From Pseudomonadota bacterium (GTDB lineage: Bacteria; Pseudomonadota; Gammaproteobacteria; Burkholderiales; Rhodocyclaceae): 64,000 nt of DNA. A program made the position numbers and the translations under genes. Positions 43,053-51,831 of this stretch are shown piece after piece (within the stretch, counting starts at the first letter, position 1; each line of letters begins with the position of its first letter). Under the pieces are notes generated by a model. It had not been told where the DNA came from and did not search any database. It worked only from the letters and a program-made list of their open reading frames with translations. The stretch covers positions 62,001 through 126,000 of the forward strand of contig JAFEDI010000068.1 of the NCBI GenBank assembly GCA_018241725.1, read 5' to 3'.

Positions 43053-44048
43053 TTAGCGGGCAGCGCCCTCCAGCAGGCTGCGCACGTCGGCACCCTGACG
43101 GGCGGCGCCGGCTTCACCAGCACGGGGCAGGCCTACGTTCACACCGTCGATCAGCGGGGCCACCGCGGCGGGCATGCCGAAGGTGGCGGACAGGCTGCGG
43201 GCCTGTTCGCTGCTCAGGATCAGCAGTTCGATACGGCGGTTCACCGCCGCACGGGGGTTCTTCGGGTCGAGGGGCGCCCGGTCGGCCATGCCGACCACCT
43301 GCAGCACGCTGTCCGGACGCATGCCGCCGGCGAGCAGGTTGATGCGTGCGCGCATGGCCCGCTCGTTGGACAGGGTCCAGTTGGAATAGGCCGACGGCCC
43401 CACGTCGGCATACGGCATGGCGTCCGTGTGGCCGAGGATCAGCATCTGGTTCTCGATGCGCGCGAACAGCGGCCCCATCTTGCGCAGCAACGCACGGAAG
43501 GGCTCGCTGGGCAGCGCCGAGCCGCGGGCGAACATGCCGCGCTGGTCGGTGTCGTGGAGCATCACGCGCAGGCCCTGGGCGCTCACCTCGGTGAGCAGGT
43601 TGCCGGCCAGGCCGGTCTCGGCGCTCAGGCGCTTCACCACGTCGGCCAGCTCCTGCATGTCGGACGCGGTCTCGAAGCGGGTCTTCGACAATTGCGGCTC
43701 GCGCCCGGCCTGGCCATCGCCATTGGAGCGCAACTTGCCGTTGGGATCGTCGCCGCGATCCGGCACCGGCAGGCGGTCGATCAGACTGCCGCGCGGCCCG
43801 CCCACCGCCTCCGGGCTGCGGCCGGCGCCGTCTTCCATGAACTCGCCGCTGGCCGTGCGGGTGATGTCGGCCAGTTGCTCGGCATTGCGGGCGGCCATCA
43901 CCCACAGCACCAGGAACAAGCACATCAGCGCCAGGCAAAAGTCGGCAAAGGCGACTTTCCAGGCGCTGCCATGGGCTTCTTCGTCGTGCTTGCGGGAAAC
44001 CCGCTTGACGACGGCCTCGCCGTGCTTCTTGTCGGCCAGGCTAGGCAT
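43053..44048 (-). CDS. motB: Stator protein MotB (LafU-like)
   Basis: 331 residues from MPSLADKKHGE, 8 bases inside the end of motA. One membrane helix (VAFADFCLALMCLFLVLWVMA) carries the ion-binding Asp in ADF. The plug and linker regions are followed by an OmpA-type peptidoglycan-binding domain (LGHTDAMPYADVG; WTLSNERAMRARINLLAGGM). It anchors the stator and conducts ions, probably protons. It is encoded inside the flagellar operon, as lafU is in lateral systems. Confidence 0.93.
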   Translation of the reverse strand: MPSLADKKHGEAVVKRVSRKHDEEAHGSAWKVAFADFCLALMCLFLVLWVMAARNAEQLADITRTASGEFMEDGAGRSPEAVGGPRGSLIDRLPVPDRGDDPNGKLRSNGDGQAGREPQLSKTRFETASDMQELADVVKRLSAETGLAGNLLTEVSAQGLRVMLHDTDQRGMFARGSALPSEPFRALLRKMGPLFARIENQMLILGHTDAMPYADVGPSAYSNWTLSNERAMRARINLLAGGMRPDSVLQVVGMADRAPLDPKNPRAAVNRRIELLILSSEQARSLSATFGMPAAVAPLIDGVNVGLPRAGEAGAARQGADVRSLLEGAAR

Positions 44049-44949
44049 TCGCGCGTGCTCCGCCACGCCGCTGCATCACCGCGTCCGGATCGCCGCTGAG
44101 GGCGTTGATCCAGCTTTCCAGCTCGGCGAAGCTCGGCTTGATGTTGAGCTGCACCAGGCGCCGGCCGGCGTCGATGGCCAGCAGCGCCGGCTTGCCCGAC
44201 ACGTGGGTGACCAGCACCACCTTGACGCATTCGAGGGCCGACAGCTCCCGCGTGACGACCTGCTTCATCATGTTGGCGATGGGATCGAGCAGGCCGTAGC
44301 AGAAGAAGATGCCGATGAAGGTACCGACCATCGCCGCCGCCACGCGCTCGGCGATCTCGGCCGAGTTGGCGCCCTCGCCAACCGTGTTCATGGCCATCAC
44401 GATGCCCAGCACCGCCGCCAGGATGCCGAAGCCCGGCATCGCCTCGGCCACCTTCGACAGGGACTTGGCCGGCTGGCCGAGTTCGTCGTGGATGGACTCC
44501 AGCTCCTGTTCCAGCACACCTTCCAGCTCATGGGCGTTGATCTTGCCCATCGCCATCAGGCGGAAGTTGTCCACGATGAAGGCCAGCAGCTTGGGCTCCT
44601 CGAGGATCAGCGGATAGTTGCTGAACAAGGGGCTGTTGTGGGGCTCTTCCACATGGGCGTCGAGGGCCTTCAGGCCACCGGCCGCCGTCTGCAGCAGCTC
44701 GTACATGAGCAGCAGCAGCTGTCGCTGGAATTCCCGCCCCTGCTTGCGGCTGGTGACGATCTGGCGGATCTGCAGCCAGGTCTCGGCCAGCACGTGGCGC
44801 GGATTGCCGAGCACCAGCGCACCGACGGCCGCGCCACCGATGATCAGCAACTCGACCGGTTGCCAGATGACCTTCAGGATGCCGCCACCGAGCACGAAGC
44901 CGCCGAAGACGGTGCCGAGAACGATGGCGATGCCGATGAGTTGTTGCAT
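44041..44949 (-). CDS. motA: Stator protein MotA (LafT-like)
   Basis: 302 residues with four membrane helices (IGIAIVLGTVFGGFVLGGG; ELLIIGGAAVGALVLG; AMPGFGILAAVLGIVMAM; AAMVGTFIGIFFCYGLLDP) and the cytoplasmic loop with RNxxx-type charged residues (FVDNFRLMAMGKINAHELEGVLEQELE). Length and pattern match MotA/LafT of proton-driven stators. It is preceded by fliA (25 bases) and overlaps motB. Confidence 0.93.
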   Translation of the reverse strand: MQQLIGIAIVLGTVFGGFVLGGGILKVIWQPVELLIIGGAAVGALVLGNPRHVLAETWLQIRQIVTSRKQGREFQRQLLLLMYELLQTAAGGLKALDAHVEEPHNSPLFSNYPLILEEPKLLAFIVDNFRLMAMGKINAHELEGVLEQELESIHDELGQPAKSLSKVAEAMPGFGILAAVLGIVMAMNTVGEGANSAEIAERVAAAMVGTFIGIFFCYGLLDPIANMMKQVVTRELSALECVKVVLVTHVSGKPALLAIDAGRRLVQLNIKPSFAELESWINALSGDPDAVMQRRGGARANA

Positions 44950-44974
44950 ATGCGTTGCTCCGTCGGACCGGCGT

Positions 44975-45670
44975 TCAGTGTTGCAGGCACGCCCGCATCT
45001 TGCGGAGCGCCCCCTTGTTGATCTGGCAGACCCGCGCTTCGGTGAGATCGAGCACCGCCGCGATCTCCTTCAGGCTCAGGTCGAATTCGTAATACAGCTG
45101 GATCACCCGCTGCTCGCGCTCGTCGAGGGCCCGCAAGGCCTGCTCGATGCTGCGCCGGCGCACCAGCTGGGCCTCCGGCGACGGGCCGTCGGCGGACAGG
45201 CTGCCCATCTCCTGCAGCACCTCGTCGAAGCTGACCAGCACTTCGGCGTTCTCGGCGAGCAGGAACTCCTGGTAGCCCTCCGGGCTCAGGCCGAGGGCCT
45301 GCATCACCTCCGCCTCGCTCGGCTCGCGGCCGATGCGGCGACTGAGGGCGCGGATGCCATCGCGCAGACGGTGGCTTTCCTGGCGCACGCTGCGCGGCCG
45401 CCAGTCCTGGCGGCGCAGCTCATCGAGCACCGCGCCGCGCACGCGCATCGACGCATAGGCGCCGAACTTCTCGTCGGGCGTGCCGTAGCGGCGCAGGCAG
45501 TCGAGCAGGCCGAGCAGGCCGATCTGCTCCATGTCCTCGCGCTCCATCGCCGCGCCGACCTGGGAACGCAGCTGGCGCACGATGCGCTTCACCAGTGGCA
45601 CGTACTGCAGCAGGTAGCGCTGTTCGACGGCGCCGCCCTGCAGTTCGGCGTAACCTGCATACATGTCCAT
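44975..45670 (-). CDS. fliA: Sigma-28 factor FliA (LafS-like)
   Basis: 231 residues. Region 2 (EREDMEQIGLLGLLDCLRRYGTPDEKFGAYASMRVRGAVLDELRR), region 3 (ALSRRIGREPSEAEVMQALGLSPEGYQEFL) and region 4 (EREQRVIQLYYEFDLSLKEIAAVLDLTEARVCQINKGALRKMRACL) are complete. It should read the variant promoters found before fliC, fliD and flgK. Encoded between fliL and motA, it occupies the same place as lafS in lateral loci. It is transcribed from the fliD promoter, which it may itself activate. Confidence 0.94.
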   Translation of the reverse strand: MDMYAGYAELQGGAVEQRYLLQYVPLVKRIVRQLRSQVGAAMEREDMEQIGLLGLLDCLRRYGTPDEKFGAYASMRVRGAVLDELRRQDWRPRSVRQESHRLRDGIRALSRRIGREPSEAEVMQALGLSPEGYQEFLLAENAEVLVSFDEVLQEMGSLSADGPSPEAQLVRRRSIEQALRALDEREQRVIQLYYEFDLSLKEIAAVLDLTEARVCQINKGALRKMRACLQH

Positions 45671-45676
45671 GGCCGC

Positions 45677-46141
45677 TTACTCGATGATCAGCTTGCTGAC
45701 CATCGCCTCGACGAAGGGCTTTTCGCCGTGTTCGCGGGCATAGCGGTCGTTGAAGGCGCGGTTGATGTTGGCGGCGAACTCCTCGAGAGTCATCGCCGCA
45801 GCCTTTTCCTGGGAGTAACGGGACAACTCCATGACCGCCACGCTGCGCAGCAGCGGCAGGTGTTCCTTGGTGGTCTTCTCGCTCTTCAGTGGGGTCTTGA
45901 AGACCAGGTCCATCGCCAGGTAGTGGCTCATCGATTCGCCGGTACGCCCGCGCAGCATGACGATCACCTTTTCCAGGTTGACGTAGCGGTACTCCTGCGG
46001 ATCGATGGCCGGCGCAGCTTCCTTGGTGGCGCCGTCCTGCGGCCGCAGCAGCCACCAGGCCGCACCGGCGCCGACGCCTGCGGTCAGCACCAAGGCGCCC
46101 ACCAGCAGGAGGGTTCGGTTCAGTTTGCTCATCTCTTTCAT
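45677..46141 (-). CDS. fliL: Basal-body associated protein FliL
   Basis: 154 residues with one N-terminal membrane helix (LNRTLLLVGALVLTAGVGAGAAWWLL) and a periplasmic FliL domain (YRYVNLEKVIVMLRGRTGESMSHYLAMDLVFKTPLKSEKTTKEHLPLLRSVAVMELS). ATG 46141 overlaps the fliK stop; ATG 46132 (MSKLNRT) has a better-placed GAGGA. It supports stator function, important in swarming. Confidence 0.88.
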   Translation of the reverse strand: MKEMSKLNRTLLLVGALVLTAGVGAGAAWWLLRPQDGATKEAAPAIDPQEYRYVNLEKVIVMLRGRTGESMSHYLAMDLVFKTPLKSEKTTKEHLPLLRSVAVMELSRYSQEKAAAMTLEEFAANINRAFNDRYAREHGEKPFVEAMVSKLIIE

Positions 46142-47859
46142 TCCTCGTTGCGGGCCAGACGGAAGGACTGACGTTCAGCCTCGGCCTCGGCATCGCCGAG
46201 GGCACGGCCCGGGTTCTGCTCGGCCTGGGCTTGACGCTGCCGCTGGCGTTCGCCGTCGCCCTGGCCCTGCCCCGGGCGGGAGGCGCTCGCGTCGGCCACT
46301 TGCACTGTCACGTCGCCGGAATGGCGCTGGCCGAGGTTGTGGCGCAGGTTGTCGCTGATGTCCTGCAACTGGCGCAGCACCTCGTTGTGGGTGGCGCTGA
46401 GATTGATCTGCAGCGCACCGTCCTGGTGGCGGATGGCGATCTCGATGCTGCCCATGCGCGGCGGCTCCAGGCGGATCACTGCGCTGTCGATGCCTCGCTC
46501 GGAGGCAAACTGCAGACGCTCACCGAGGGCCTGCATGAGGGGCTGGCGCCATTGGTTCGCGTCGCCGTTGGGCAGGCGCAGCGCTCCGTCCGGACTGCGT
46601 GCGGAGCCCGGATCGGCGCTGCCGATCGGCGGCATGGCCGTCGGCTGCGGTTGATCCACGCCGTCAACCAAGGCAGAACGCCCGGTCTCCGCGGCACTTC
46701 TCCCAGACATTGCAGCCGGCGCCGCGGCGCCGGCGGACACTCCCGCCACAGCCGCTGGCATGGCGCGACTCGAGGACATCCAATCCGGTTGTTCATCCGT
46801 CCGCGACGGATGCCCGATCTCCTCCTGAACGGCGCCCGGCGCTACCACCTGCATGGCAATGACACTGGGCCGCTCGGGCACGGGCGGCACGAAGGGGGAT
46901 ACGCCGGCCGCGGCGGCTGGCCGTGCGATCCCCGAGCGCAATCCATCCAGCCCGTCCGTCGATGCCGAACGCCGAATCGCCCCCGGAACGGCACCCGGCG
47001 TTGCATCCGAAGCCACATCGACATCCACCCCCACAGGCGCGGGCAGCCCCGCGCCGGATGCGCCGGGCACAAGTGCAGGCAGTGCGATGCTCATGAACGA
47101 TCGTCCGTCCGGCGACGCCGAACGCGTGGGCTCTCCTGGGCCGGCATCCGGCCTGGCAAGCTGCTCCTGGGCGCCCCCCCGCTGCTCGGATATGGGCTGC
47201 CCGATACCGGACGTGCCAACCGCAACCACCGGCTGTGCGGTACTCGAAAGCAGTCCATCCAGCCCATCCGTCGGCGCCAGGCTCGCGCTCTTCTCCAGGA
47301 CCGCCCCCGGCGCGGCAATTCGCGCAGTAGCGACATCGGGCCGTTCGGGCGCGGGCTGCACAGTGGGCATAACGGCTTCCTCCGGCGCGGCGGCTTGCTC
47401 TGACGCGGTCCGGAACATCGGCGGGAGAGGACGCGGCGTCCCCTGCCCCGTCGCGAGCACGAGCGCCAGCGGCTGGCCGGCGACGGTTGTCGTCGTGATC
47501 CCTGCCGGCTCAGATACAGCCACGTCCGCTGTCGCCAGGGACAGCGCCACCAGCGGCGCGGCCTGCGACGGCGACATGAGTGCCATCAGCACGACAGGCG
47601 CACCCTGGGCCACAGACGACCGGGTTTCATCCGCGGACTGCTCGGCGCTGGCGCCCTGTCCGTCCGCCCGGTCGTCGGCAAGCACGCCGACGGCATCCGG
47701 CAGCTCGGCCAGACAGGCCTGCAGTGCAGCGTCGAAGGGGGTGTCATTCCCGACGTCGCCGACGATTGCGGCAGTCGTCGGCAGCCCTGGATTGGCCGCC
47801 GCGACTGCCCCCATCGGTAGCAGGATGGACTGACCATCGGCTGACATGGCGATACTCAT
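46138..47859 (-). CDS. fliK: Hook-length control protein FliK (LafE-like)
   Basis: 573 residues from MSIAMSADGQSILLP, overlapping fliT by 4 bases. A long low-complexity, repetitive Ala/Pro/Ser-rich ruler region (recurrent VAPGAVxE, DGLDGL blocks) precedes the C-terminal FliK domain: WRQPLMQALGERLQFASERGIDSAVIRLEPPRMGSIEIAIRHQDGALQINLSATHNEVLRQL. It measures the hook and switches FlhB specificity. The repetitive region explains several spurious reading frames here. Confidence 0.9.
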   Translation of the reverse strand: MSIAMSADGQSILLPMGAVAAANPGLPTTAAIVGDVGNDTPFDAALQACLAELPDAVGVLADDRADGQGASAEQSADETRSSVAQGAPVVLMALMSPSQAAPLVALSLATADVAVSEPAGITTTTVAGQPLALVLATGQGTPRPLPPMFRTASEQAAAPEEAVMPTVQPAPERPDVATARIAAPGAVLEKSASLAPTDGLDGLLSSTAQPVVAVGTSGIGQPISEQRGGAQEQLARPDAGPGEPTRSASPDGRSFMSIALPALVPGASGAGLPAPVGVDVDVASDATPGAVPGAIRRSASTDGLDGLRSGIARPAAAAGVSPFVPPVPERPSVIAMQVVAPGAVQEEIGHPSRTDEQPDWMSSSRAMPAAVAGVSAGAAAPAAMSGRSAAETGRSALVDGVDQPQPTAMPPIGSADPGSARSPDGALRLPNGDANQWRQPLMQALGERLQFASERGIDSAVIRLEPPRMGSIEIAIRHQDGALQINLSATHNEVLRQLQDISDNLRHNLGQRHSGDVTVQVADASASRPGQGQGDGERQRQRQAQAEQNPGRALGDAEAEAERQSFRLARNEE

Positions 47860-48173
47860 GCGCGCGGCTCCGGCAAGTCGTAGTCGGTCAATGCGTAAGC
47901 CATCCAGCCGTCCCGATGGGTGCACATCTCCGCCAGCCGCCGGCCGATGCGGGCTGCCTCATCGGCGCAGACTTCGCGGGCCAGGCCATGCACGGCAGCC
48001 AGCGCATCCACGGCCTGCCGCTCGGCACTGCTGAGCGGAAAGCCGGTGCGGAAGCTCTCCAGCAGCGCGGCGATCTCGCCGTCGATGCGCCCGACCGCCG
48101 CCCACTGGCGGGCCGCCGTGGCTGCCCGCAAACGGGTGGCCAGCGCAGCCAGAAGGTCCAACCGTTCAGCCAT
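47856..48173 (-). CDS. fliT: FliT-like flagellar chaperone (LafD position)
   Basis: 105 residues, helical (LLAALATRLRAATAARQWAAVGRIDGEIAALLESF; LAAVHGLAREVCADEAARIGRRLAEM). Sequence similarity in FliT is always low, and the call relies mainly on size, helicity and position between fliS and fliK. FliT binds FliD for export. It overlaps fliS by 8 bases and fliK by 4. Confidence 0.65.
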   Translation of the reverse strand: MAERLDLLAALATRLRAATAARQWAAVGRIDGEIAALLESFRTGFPLSSAERQAVDALAAVHGLAREVCADEAARIGRRLAEMCTHRDGWMAYALTDYDLPEPRA

Positions 48174-48552
48174 GACGGGCCTGCATGCCTTCCCAGCCGC
48201 TGCGCAGCGTGTTCAGCAGCCCGACCACCTCGTCGATGATGCCGACATCCAGCGCCACGCCTGCCTGGTACAGGCGCTGCCCGCAGTAGGCGTAGAGCTG
48301 GTCCAGGCTGGCCACCACGTCGCTGCCCGAGTCGAGGTCGAGCGCGCTCGCCAGCCCGTTGAGCATGCCCAGGGCCCGGTCGAGGCTGTAGGCCTTCTGC
48401 TCGTAGCGCCCGCCCTCGATGTGGGCGCGGGCGCGGAACAGCTCCTCGATCAGGCCGTCCGTCAGGATCAGCACGAGTTGTACCGGCGAGGCCTGGGCGG
48501 TCTGCGCCGCCAGGTTGTCGCTGTGATAGCTCTGATAAGCGGAGTGATGCAC
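48166..48552 (-). CDS. fliS: Flagellin chaperone FliS
   Basis: 128 residues from a GTG start. SPVQLVLILTDGLIEELFRARAHIEGGRYEQKAYSLDRALGMLNGLASALDL and LYAYCGQRLYQAGVALDVGIIDEVVGLLNTLRSGWEGM match the FliS four-helix bundle. It binds the flagellin C-terminus and prevents early polymerisation. The gene is 31 bases after fliD. Confidence 0.92.
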   Translation of the reverse strand: MHHSAYQSYHSDNLAAQTAQASPVQLVLILTDGLIEELFRARAHIEGGRYEQKAYSLDRALGMLNGLASALDLDSGSDVVASLDQLYAYCGQRLYQAGVALDVGIIDEVVGLLNTLRSGWEGMQARHG

Positions 48553-48583
48553 GGTGATGGTCCCGGTGGTTCGATGAAGTCGG

Positions 48584-49978
48584 TCAGTTGCCGCTGGTGC
48601 TCAGGCTGCTGAACATGTCGGAGGTCTGGCTCATCTGGTCCTGCAAGGTCTGCAGGGCCGTGAATTGCTGCAGGTAGCGCTCGTAGTACAGCTTGAAGGT
48701 GGCGTCGAGGCGGGTCTGCTTGTCGGTCAGTTCGGTCTGCGTCCGCTGCACCGAGTCCTGGCGGTTCTTGAGAAGGCCGTTGGCGCTGTTCAGCCACACC
48801 CCGGCGTAATCGTTCAATGCGCCGAGCAGGCCGCTGCCGCCGGTGGTGGCGGTGCTGCCGAAGACCTGCGACAAGCCATCCGGATGGGCCGCCAGGGCCT
48901 TGCTCAGCTTGCTGCTGTCGAGGCTCAACACGCCACTGCGGTCGCTCGCCACGCCCAGATCGATCACGCTCAGGCCGCCGAAACTCTGGCGCAGGATGCT
49001 GCTCAGCTTGCCGCGCAGCGCGCGGATGCCGGCGTCGGATGCAAACGCACCGGCACTCGTCTTGCCGTCGGCGCTGCCGGCGGCGGTGAGGCTGTCGAGC
49101 GTCTTGTTCAACGCGTTGTAGGCATCGACGAAGGTCTGCACGTTGGCTGCGGTGCCGCTGGCATCGCTGGCCACCGTCAGCGTCACCGGCGTGGCACCGG
49201 CCGCCATGGCCTGGTTGAAGCCGATGCTGACGCCAGGGATCGACGTGAAGGTGTTGCTGGCCTGTTCCAGCTTGATGCCGGAGCCCTGCGCGCCCAGCCA
49301 GACCACCGCGTTCTGGGCTGCGGCCAGCACGTTCGGGGCGGCGCCCAGGGCGGTCTGCAGGGCGCCGGACGGCAGGCCGCTGGCGTCGATGGTGATGTTG
49401 GGGACGACGCCCGTCAGCGGATCGGCAGCGCCGCCGGTCTGGGCCGCCGTCAGCAGCAGCTGGGTCTTGCCGTTGGCGCTCACCGTGGTGGCCGTCACCT
49501 TGCCCTGGTTGGTCGGGGCCAGGTTGATGGCGCGCGCCACTTCCGCCTGGGAGATGGTGCCGTCGTTGTCGGCATCGGCCAGCGTGACGTTGATCGTCGT
49601 TCCGTCGGGCATCTGCACGACGATCGGGCCGCCCTCGGAAGCCGCCGCGGCAGGCAGGTCCTGGTAAGCGACCTGGCTACCGGTGGCCAGCTTTTCGACG
49701 AAGAAGGAGTAGGAGCCGGCCTGCGCGGTGGACGTGGCGCTCGCGCTGCCGATCGCCGGATTGCTGAAGGTCGCGGTGTTCTGGCTCAGCCCCTTCTTGG
49801 CGCTGAGGCTCGTCACCGCGCTGTTGAACGTGTTGAGTGCGGAGCGCAGGGAGTTCAGCGCAGTGGATGTCGCCTGGGCCTTGCTGGTCTGGGTGGTCAG
49901 TTGGTCCTGGGCGGCCTGGGTGTAGGCCGTGGCCAGGGTATTGGCCATCGAGGTCGGATTGATGCTCGTGCTAGCCAT
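48584..49978 (-). CDS. fliD: Filament cap protein FliD (HAP2)
   Basis: 464 residues. The N-terminal coiled region (LATAYTQAAQDQLTTQTSKAQATSTALNSLRSALNTFNSAVTSLS) and C-terminal block (GLLKNRQDSVQRTQTELTDKQTRLDATFKLYYERYLQQFTALQTLQDQMSQTSDMFSSL) are typical. It caps the growing filament. TAGGAG lies 7 bases before the ATG. It is the first gene of the eleven-gene late operon and has a FliA-type promoter about 47 bases upstream. Confidence 0.94.
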   Translation of the reverse strand: MASTSINPTSMANTLATAYTQAAQDQLTTQTSKAQATSTALNSLRSALNTFNSAVTSLSAKKGLSQNTATFSNPAIGSASATSTAQAGSYSFFVEKLATGSQVAYQDLPAAAASEGGPIVVQMPDGTTINVTLADADNDGTISQAEVARAINLAPTNQGKVTATTVSANGKTQLLLTAAQTGGAADPLTGVVPNITIDASGLPSGALQTALGAAPNVLAAAQNAVVWLGAQGSGIKLEQASNTFTSIPGVSIGFNQAMAAGATPVTLTVASDASGTAANVQTFVDAYNALNKTLDSLTAAGSADGKTSAGAFASDAGIRALRGKLSSILRQSFGGLSVIDLGVASDRSGVLSLDSSKLSKALAAHPDGLSQVFGSTATTGGSGLLGALNDYAGVWLNSANGLLKNRQDSVQRTQTELTDKQTRLDATFKLYYERYLQQFTALQTLQDQMSQTSDMFSSLSTSGN

Positions 49979-50024
49979 GGAGCTCTCCTACGGGGGAAGA
50001 AGTGAATCGGAATTCGCCTTCGTT

Positions 50025-50054
50025 AAAGGCGACCGGATCCGCTCCCGTCTGAAA
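50025..50054 (-). promoter_or_regulatory. Variant FliA (sigma-28) promoter of fliD
   Basis: On the minus strand TTTCAG-N15-GTCGCCTTT, one mismatch in the first box relative to the fliC and flgK sites and identical spacing. It drives fliD-S-T-K-L-fliA-motAB-flgMN-muramidase. Confidence 0.68.
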
Positions 50055-50074
50055 TTCCGTGCTCATTCCGGCGT

Positions 50075-50524
50075 TCATGCCCGCCCCCGCCACCAACTTT
50101 GGGTGGCCAGTTCGTCCTGGCGCTTTTGCTCGCCCTGCAGCTGCTCCCGCTGCAGGGCCTGCAGCTTGCCGTCCAGCACCTGGCTCACGGCCTCGTGGCG
50201 CTGCACCGCACGGGTCAGTGCGAGCTGGGCCAGTTGCAGGTCGGCGTCATGGCGCTCGACTTCATTTCGCTGGCTGTCGGCGAGGTTCAGCACCGCCTGC
50301 TTGTAGTCGCCGCAGTTCAGGGACAACGCGGCGACGTGGACCGCCGGTCGTTCGCCGCTGACGGTGGCGCTGGCGCACAGCTGCTCCAGGCGCGCCAGCG
50401 TGGCGCGATGGCGCTCCAGCTGGGCACGGCGGCCGGCCAGCTCACCGACCAGGTTGTCCTTTTCGCGGCGGCGCTGGTCGACGACGGCGGCCAGGCCGCG
50501 CAGGGTCTTGGGATGGGTGCTCAT
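50075..50524 (-). CDS. fliJ: Flagellar export protein FliJ
   Basis: 149 residues, a long coiled coil (MSTHPKTLRGLAAVVDQRRREKDNLVGELAGRRAQLERHRATLARLEQL; QLAQLALTRAVQRHEAVSQVLDGKLQALQREQLQGEQKRQDELATQSWW). It is the general export chaperone and stalk of the FliI ATPase. The start overlaps the fliI stop (ATGA). It is the last gene of the fliE operon. Confidence 0.88.
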   Translation of the reverse strand: MSTHPKTLRGLAAVVDQRRREKDNLVGELAGRRAQLERHRATLARLEQLCASATVSGERPAVHVAALSLNCGDYKQAVLNLADSQRNEVERHDADLQLAQLALTRAVQRHEAVSQVLDGKLQALQREQLQGEQKRQDELATQSWWRGRA

Positions 50525-51831
50525 GCCAGCAGGCTCTCCAGTCGGGCCAGGGTGTCGGCAAAGGGCGCGGCCTCCCGCGTACCCTGGTGCAGGAAGGCCT
50601 CGATCCGCGGGTACAAAGCCACCGCCCGATCGGTGGCCGGATCGGCGCCGGCCACGTAGGCACCCAGCGGCAACAGGTCGCGCACGCGGACGTAGCGGGA
50701 ATACAAGGCCTTGATCTCCCGCGCCGCCGCCTGCTGGGCAGGGGTCGTCACCTGCGCCATGCAACGGCTGATGGACTGGGCGATGTCGATGGCCGGGTAG
50801 TGGCCGCGGTCGGCCAGCTCGCGGGACAGCACGATGTGGCCGTCGAGGATGGCCCGGGCGGTGTCCACCACCGGGTCCTGCTGGTCGTCGCCTTCGGCCA
50901 GCACGGTGTAGATGGCGCTCATGCTGCCCGCCTCGTGCTCGCCGTTGCCAGCGCTCTCCACCAGCTGCGGCAGCAGGCCGAACACCGACGGCGGGTAGCC
51001 GCGGGTGGCCGGCGGTTCGCCGAGGGCCAGCGCCACTTCGCGGCGGGCCATCGCGTAACGGGTGAGGGAATCCACCAACAGCAACACGTTCTGGCCCTGG
51101 TCCCGGTAATGGGCGGCGATGGCGTGGCACAGCTCGGTGGCGCGCAGGCGCATCAGCGGCGACTCGTCGGCCGGCGCGATGACGACCACCGCGCGGGCCA
51201 GCCCGGCCGGGCCGAGGGACATGTCGATGAACTCGCGCACCTCGCGGCCACGTTCGCCGATCAGGCCGACCACCACCACGTCGGCGACGGTCTGGCGGGT
51301 GATCAGGCCGAGCAGCACGCTCTTGCCGACGCCGCTGCCGGCCATCAGGCCTACGCGCTGGCCGCGCCCGAGGGTCAGCAGGCCGTTGAGGGCGCGGACA
51401 CCGACGTCGAGCACGCCTTCCACCGGCTTCCGGCGCAGCGGATGCACGTGCGGCGGCCGTGCCGCCAGCGGATGCTCGCCGCCGAGGCGGCCGCGGCCGT
51501 CCACCGGCTCGCCCAGGCCATTGACGATGCGCCCCAGCCAGGACGGCCCGATCATCAGCCCGCCCTGGTCGGCGGCCGGCAGCACGCGGGCGCCGGTGGC
51601 CAGGCCCTCCGGGCGCTTGAAGGGCATCAGGTAGGAAATCTCGTTGCGGAAGCCGACCACCTGGGCGGCGATCCACTCGCCGCTGGCGGTCTCGATACGG
51701 CAGCACTGGCCGGTCTGGAAGGCGCAGCCGGTGCTCTCCAGCAGCAGGCCGGAGGCGCCCACCAGACGGCCGGTGTGGGTCGCCACCGGGATGTCGGCGA
51801 ATTCGAGCTGGCGCAGCGCGGCGGCGATCAC
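50521..51831 (-). CDS. fliI: Flagellar export ATPase FliI
   Basis: 436 residues from a GTG start overlapping the fliH stop. Walker A is GLMAGSGVGKSVLLGLI and Walker B is VLLLVDSLTRYAMARREVALALGEPPATRGYPPSVF. The F1-like signature GSMSAIYTVLAEGDDQQDPVVDTARAILDGHIVLSRELADRGHYPAIDI is complete. It powers substrate entry into the export gate. Confidence 0.96.
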   Translation of the reverse strand: MIAAALRQLEFADIPVATHTGRLVGASGLLLESTGCAFQTGQCCRIETASGEWIAAQVVGFRNEISYLMPFKRPEGLATGARVLPAADQGGLMIGPSWLGRIVNGLGEPVDGRGRLGGEHPLAARPPHVHPLRRKPVEGVLDVGVRALNGLLTLGRGQRVGLMAGSGVGKSVLLGLITRQTVADVVVVGLIGERGREVREFIDMSLGPAGLARAVVVIAPADESPLMRLRATELCHAIAAHYRDQGQNVLLLVDSLTRYAMARREVALALGEPPATRGYPPSVFGLLPQLVESAGNGEHEAGSMSAIYTVLAEGDDQQDPVVDTARAILDGHIVLSRELADRGHYPAIDIAQSISRCMAQVTTPAQQAAAREIKALYSRYVRVRDLLPLGAYVAGADPATDRAVALYPRIEAFLHQGTREAAPFADTLARLESLLA

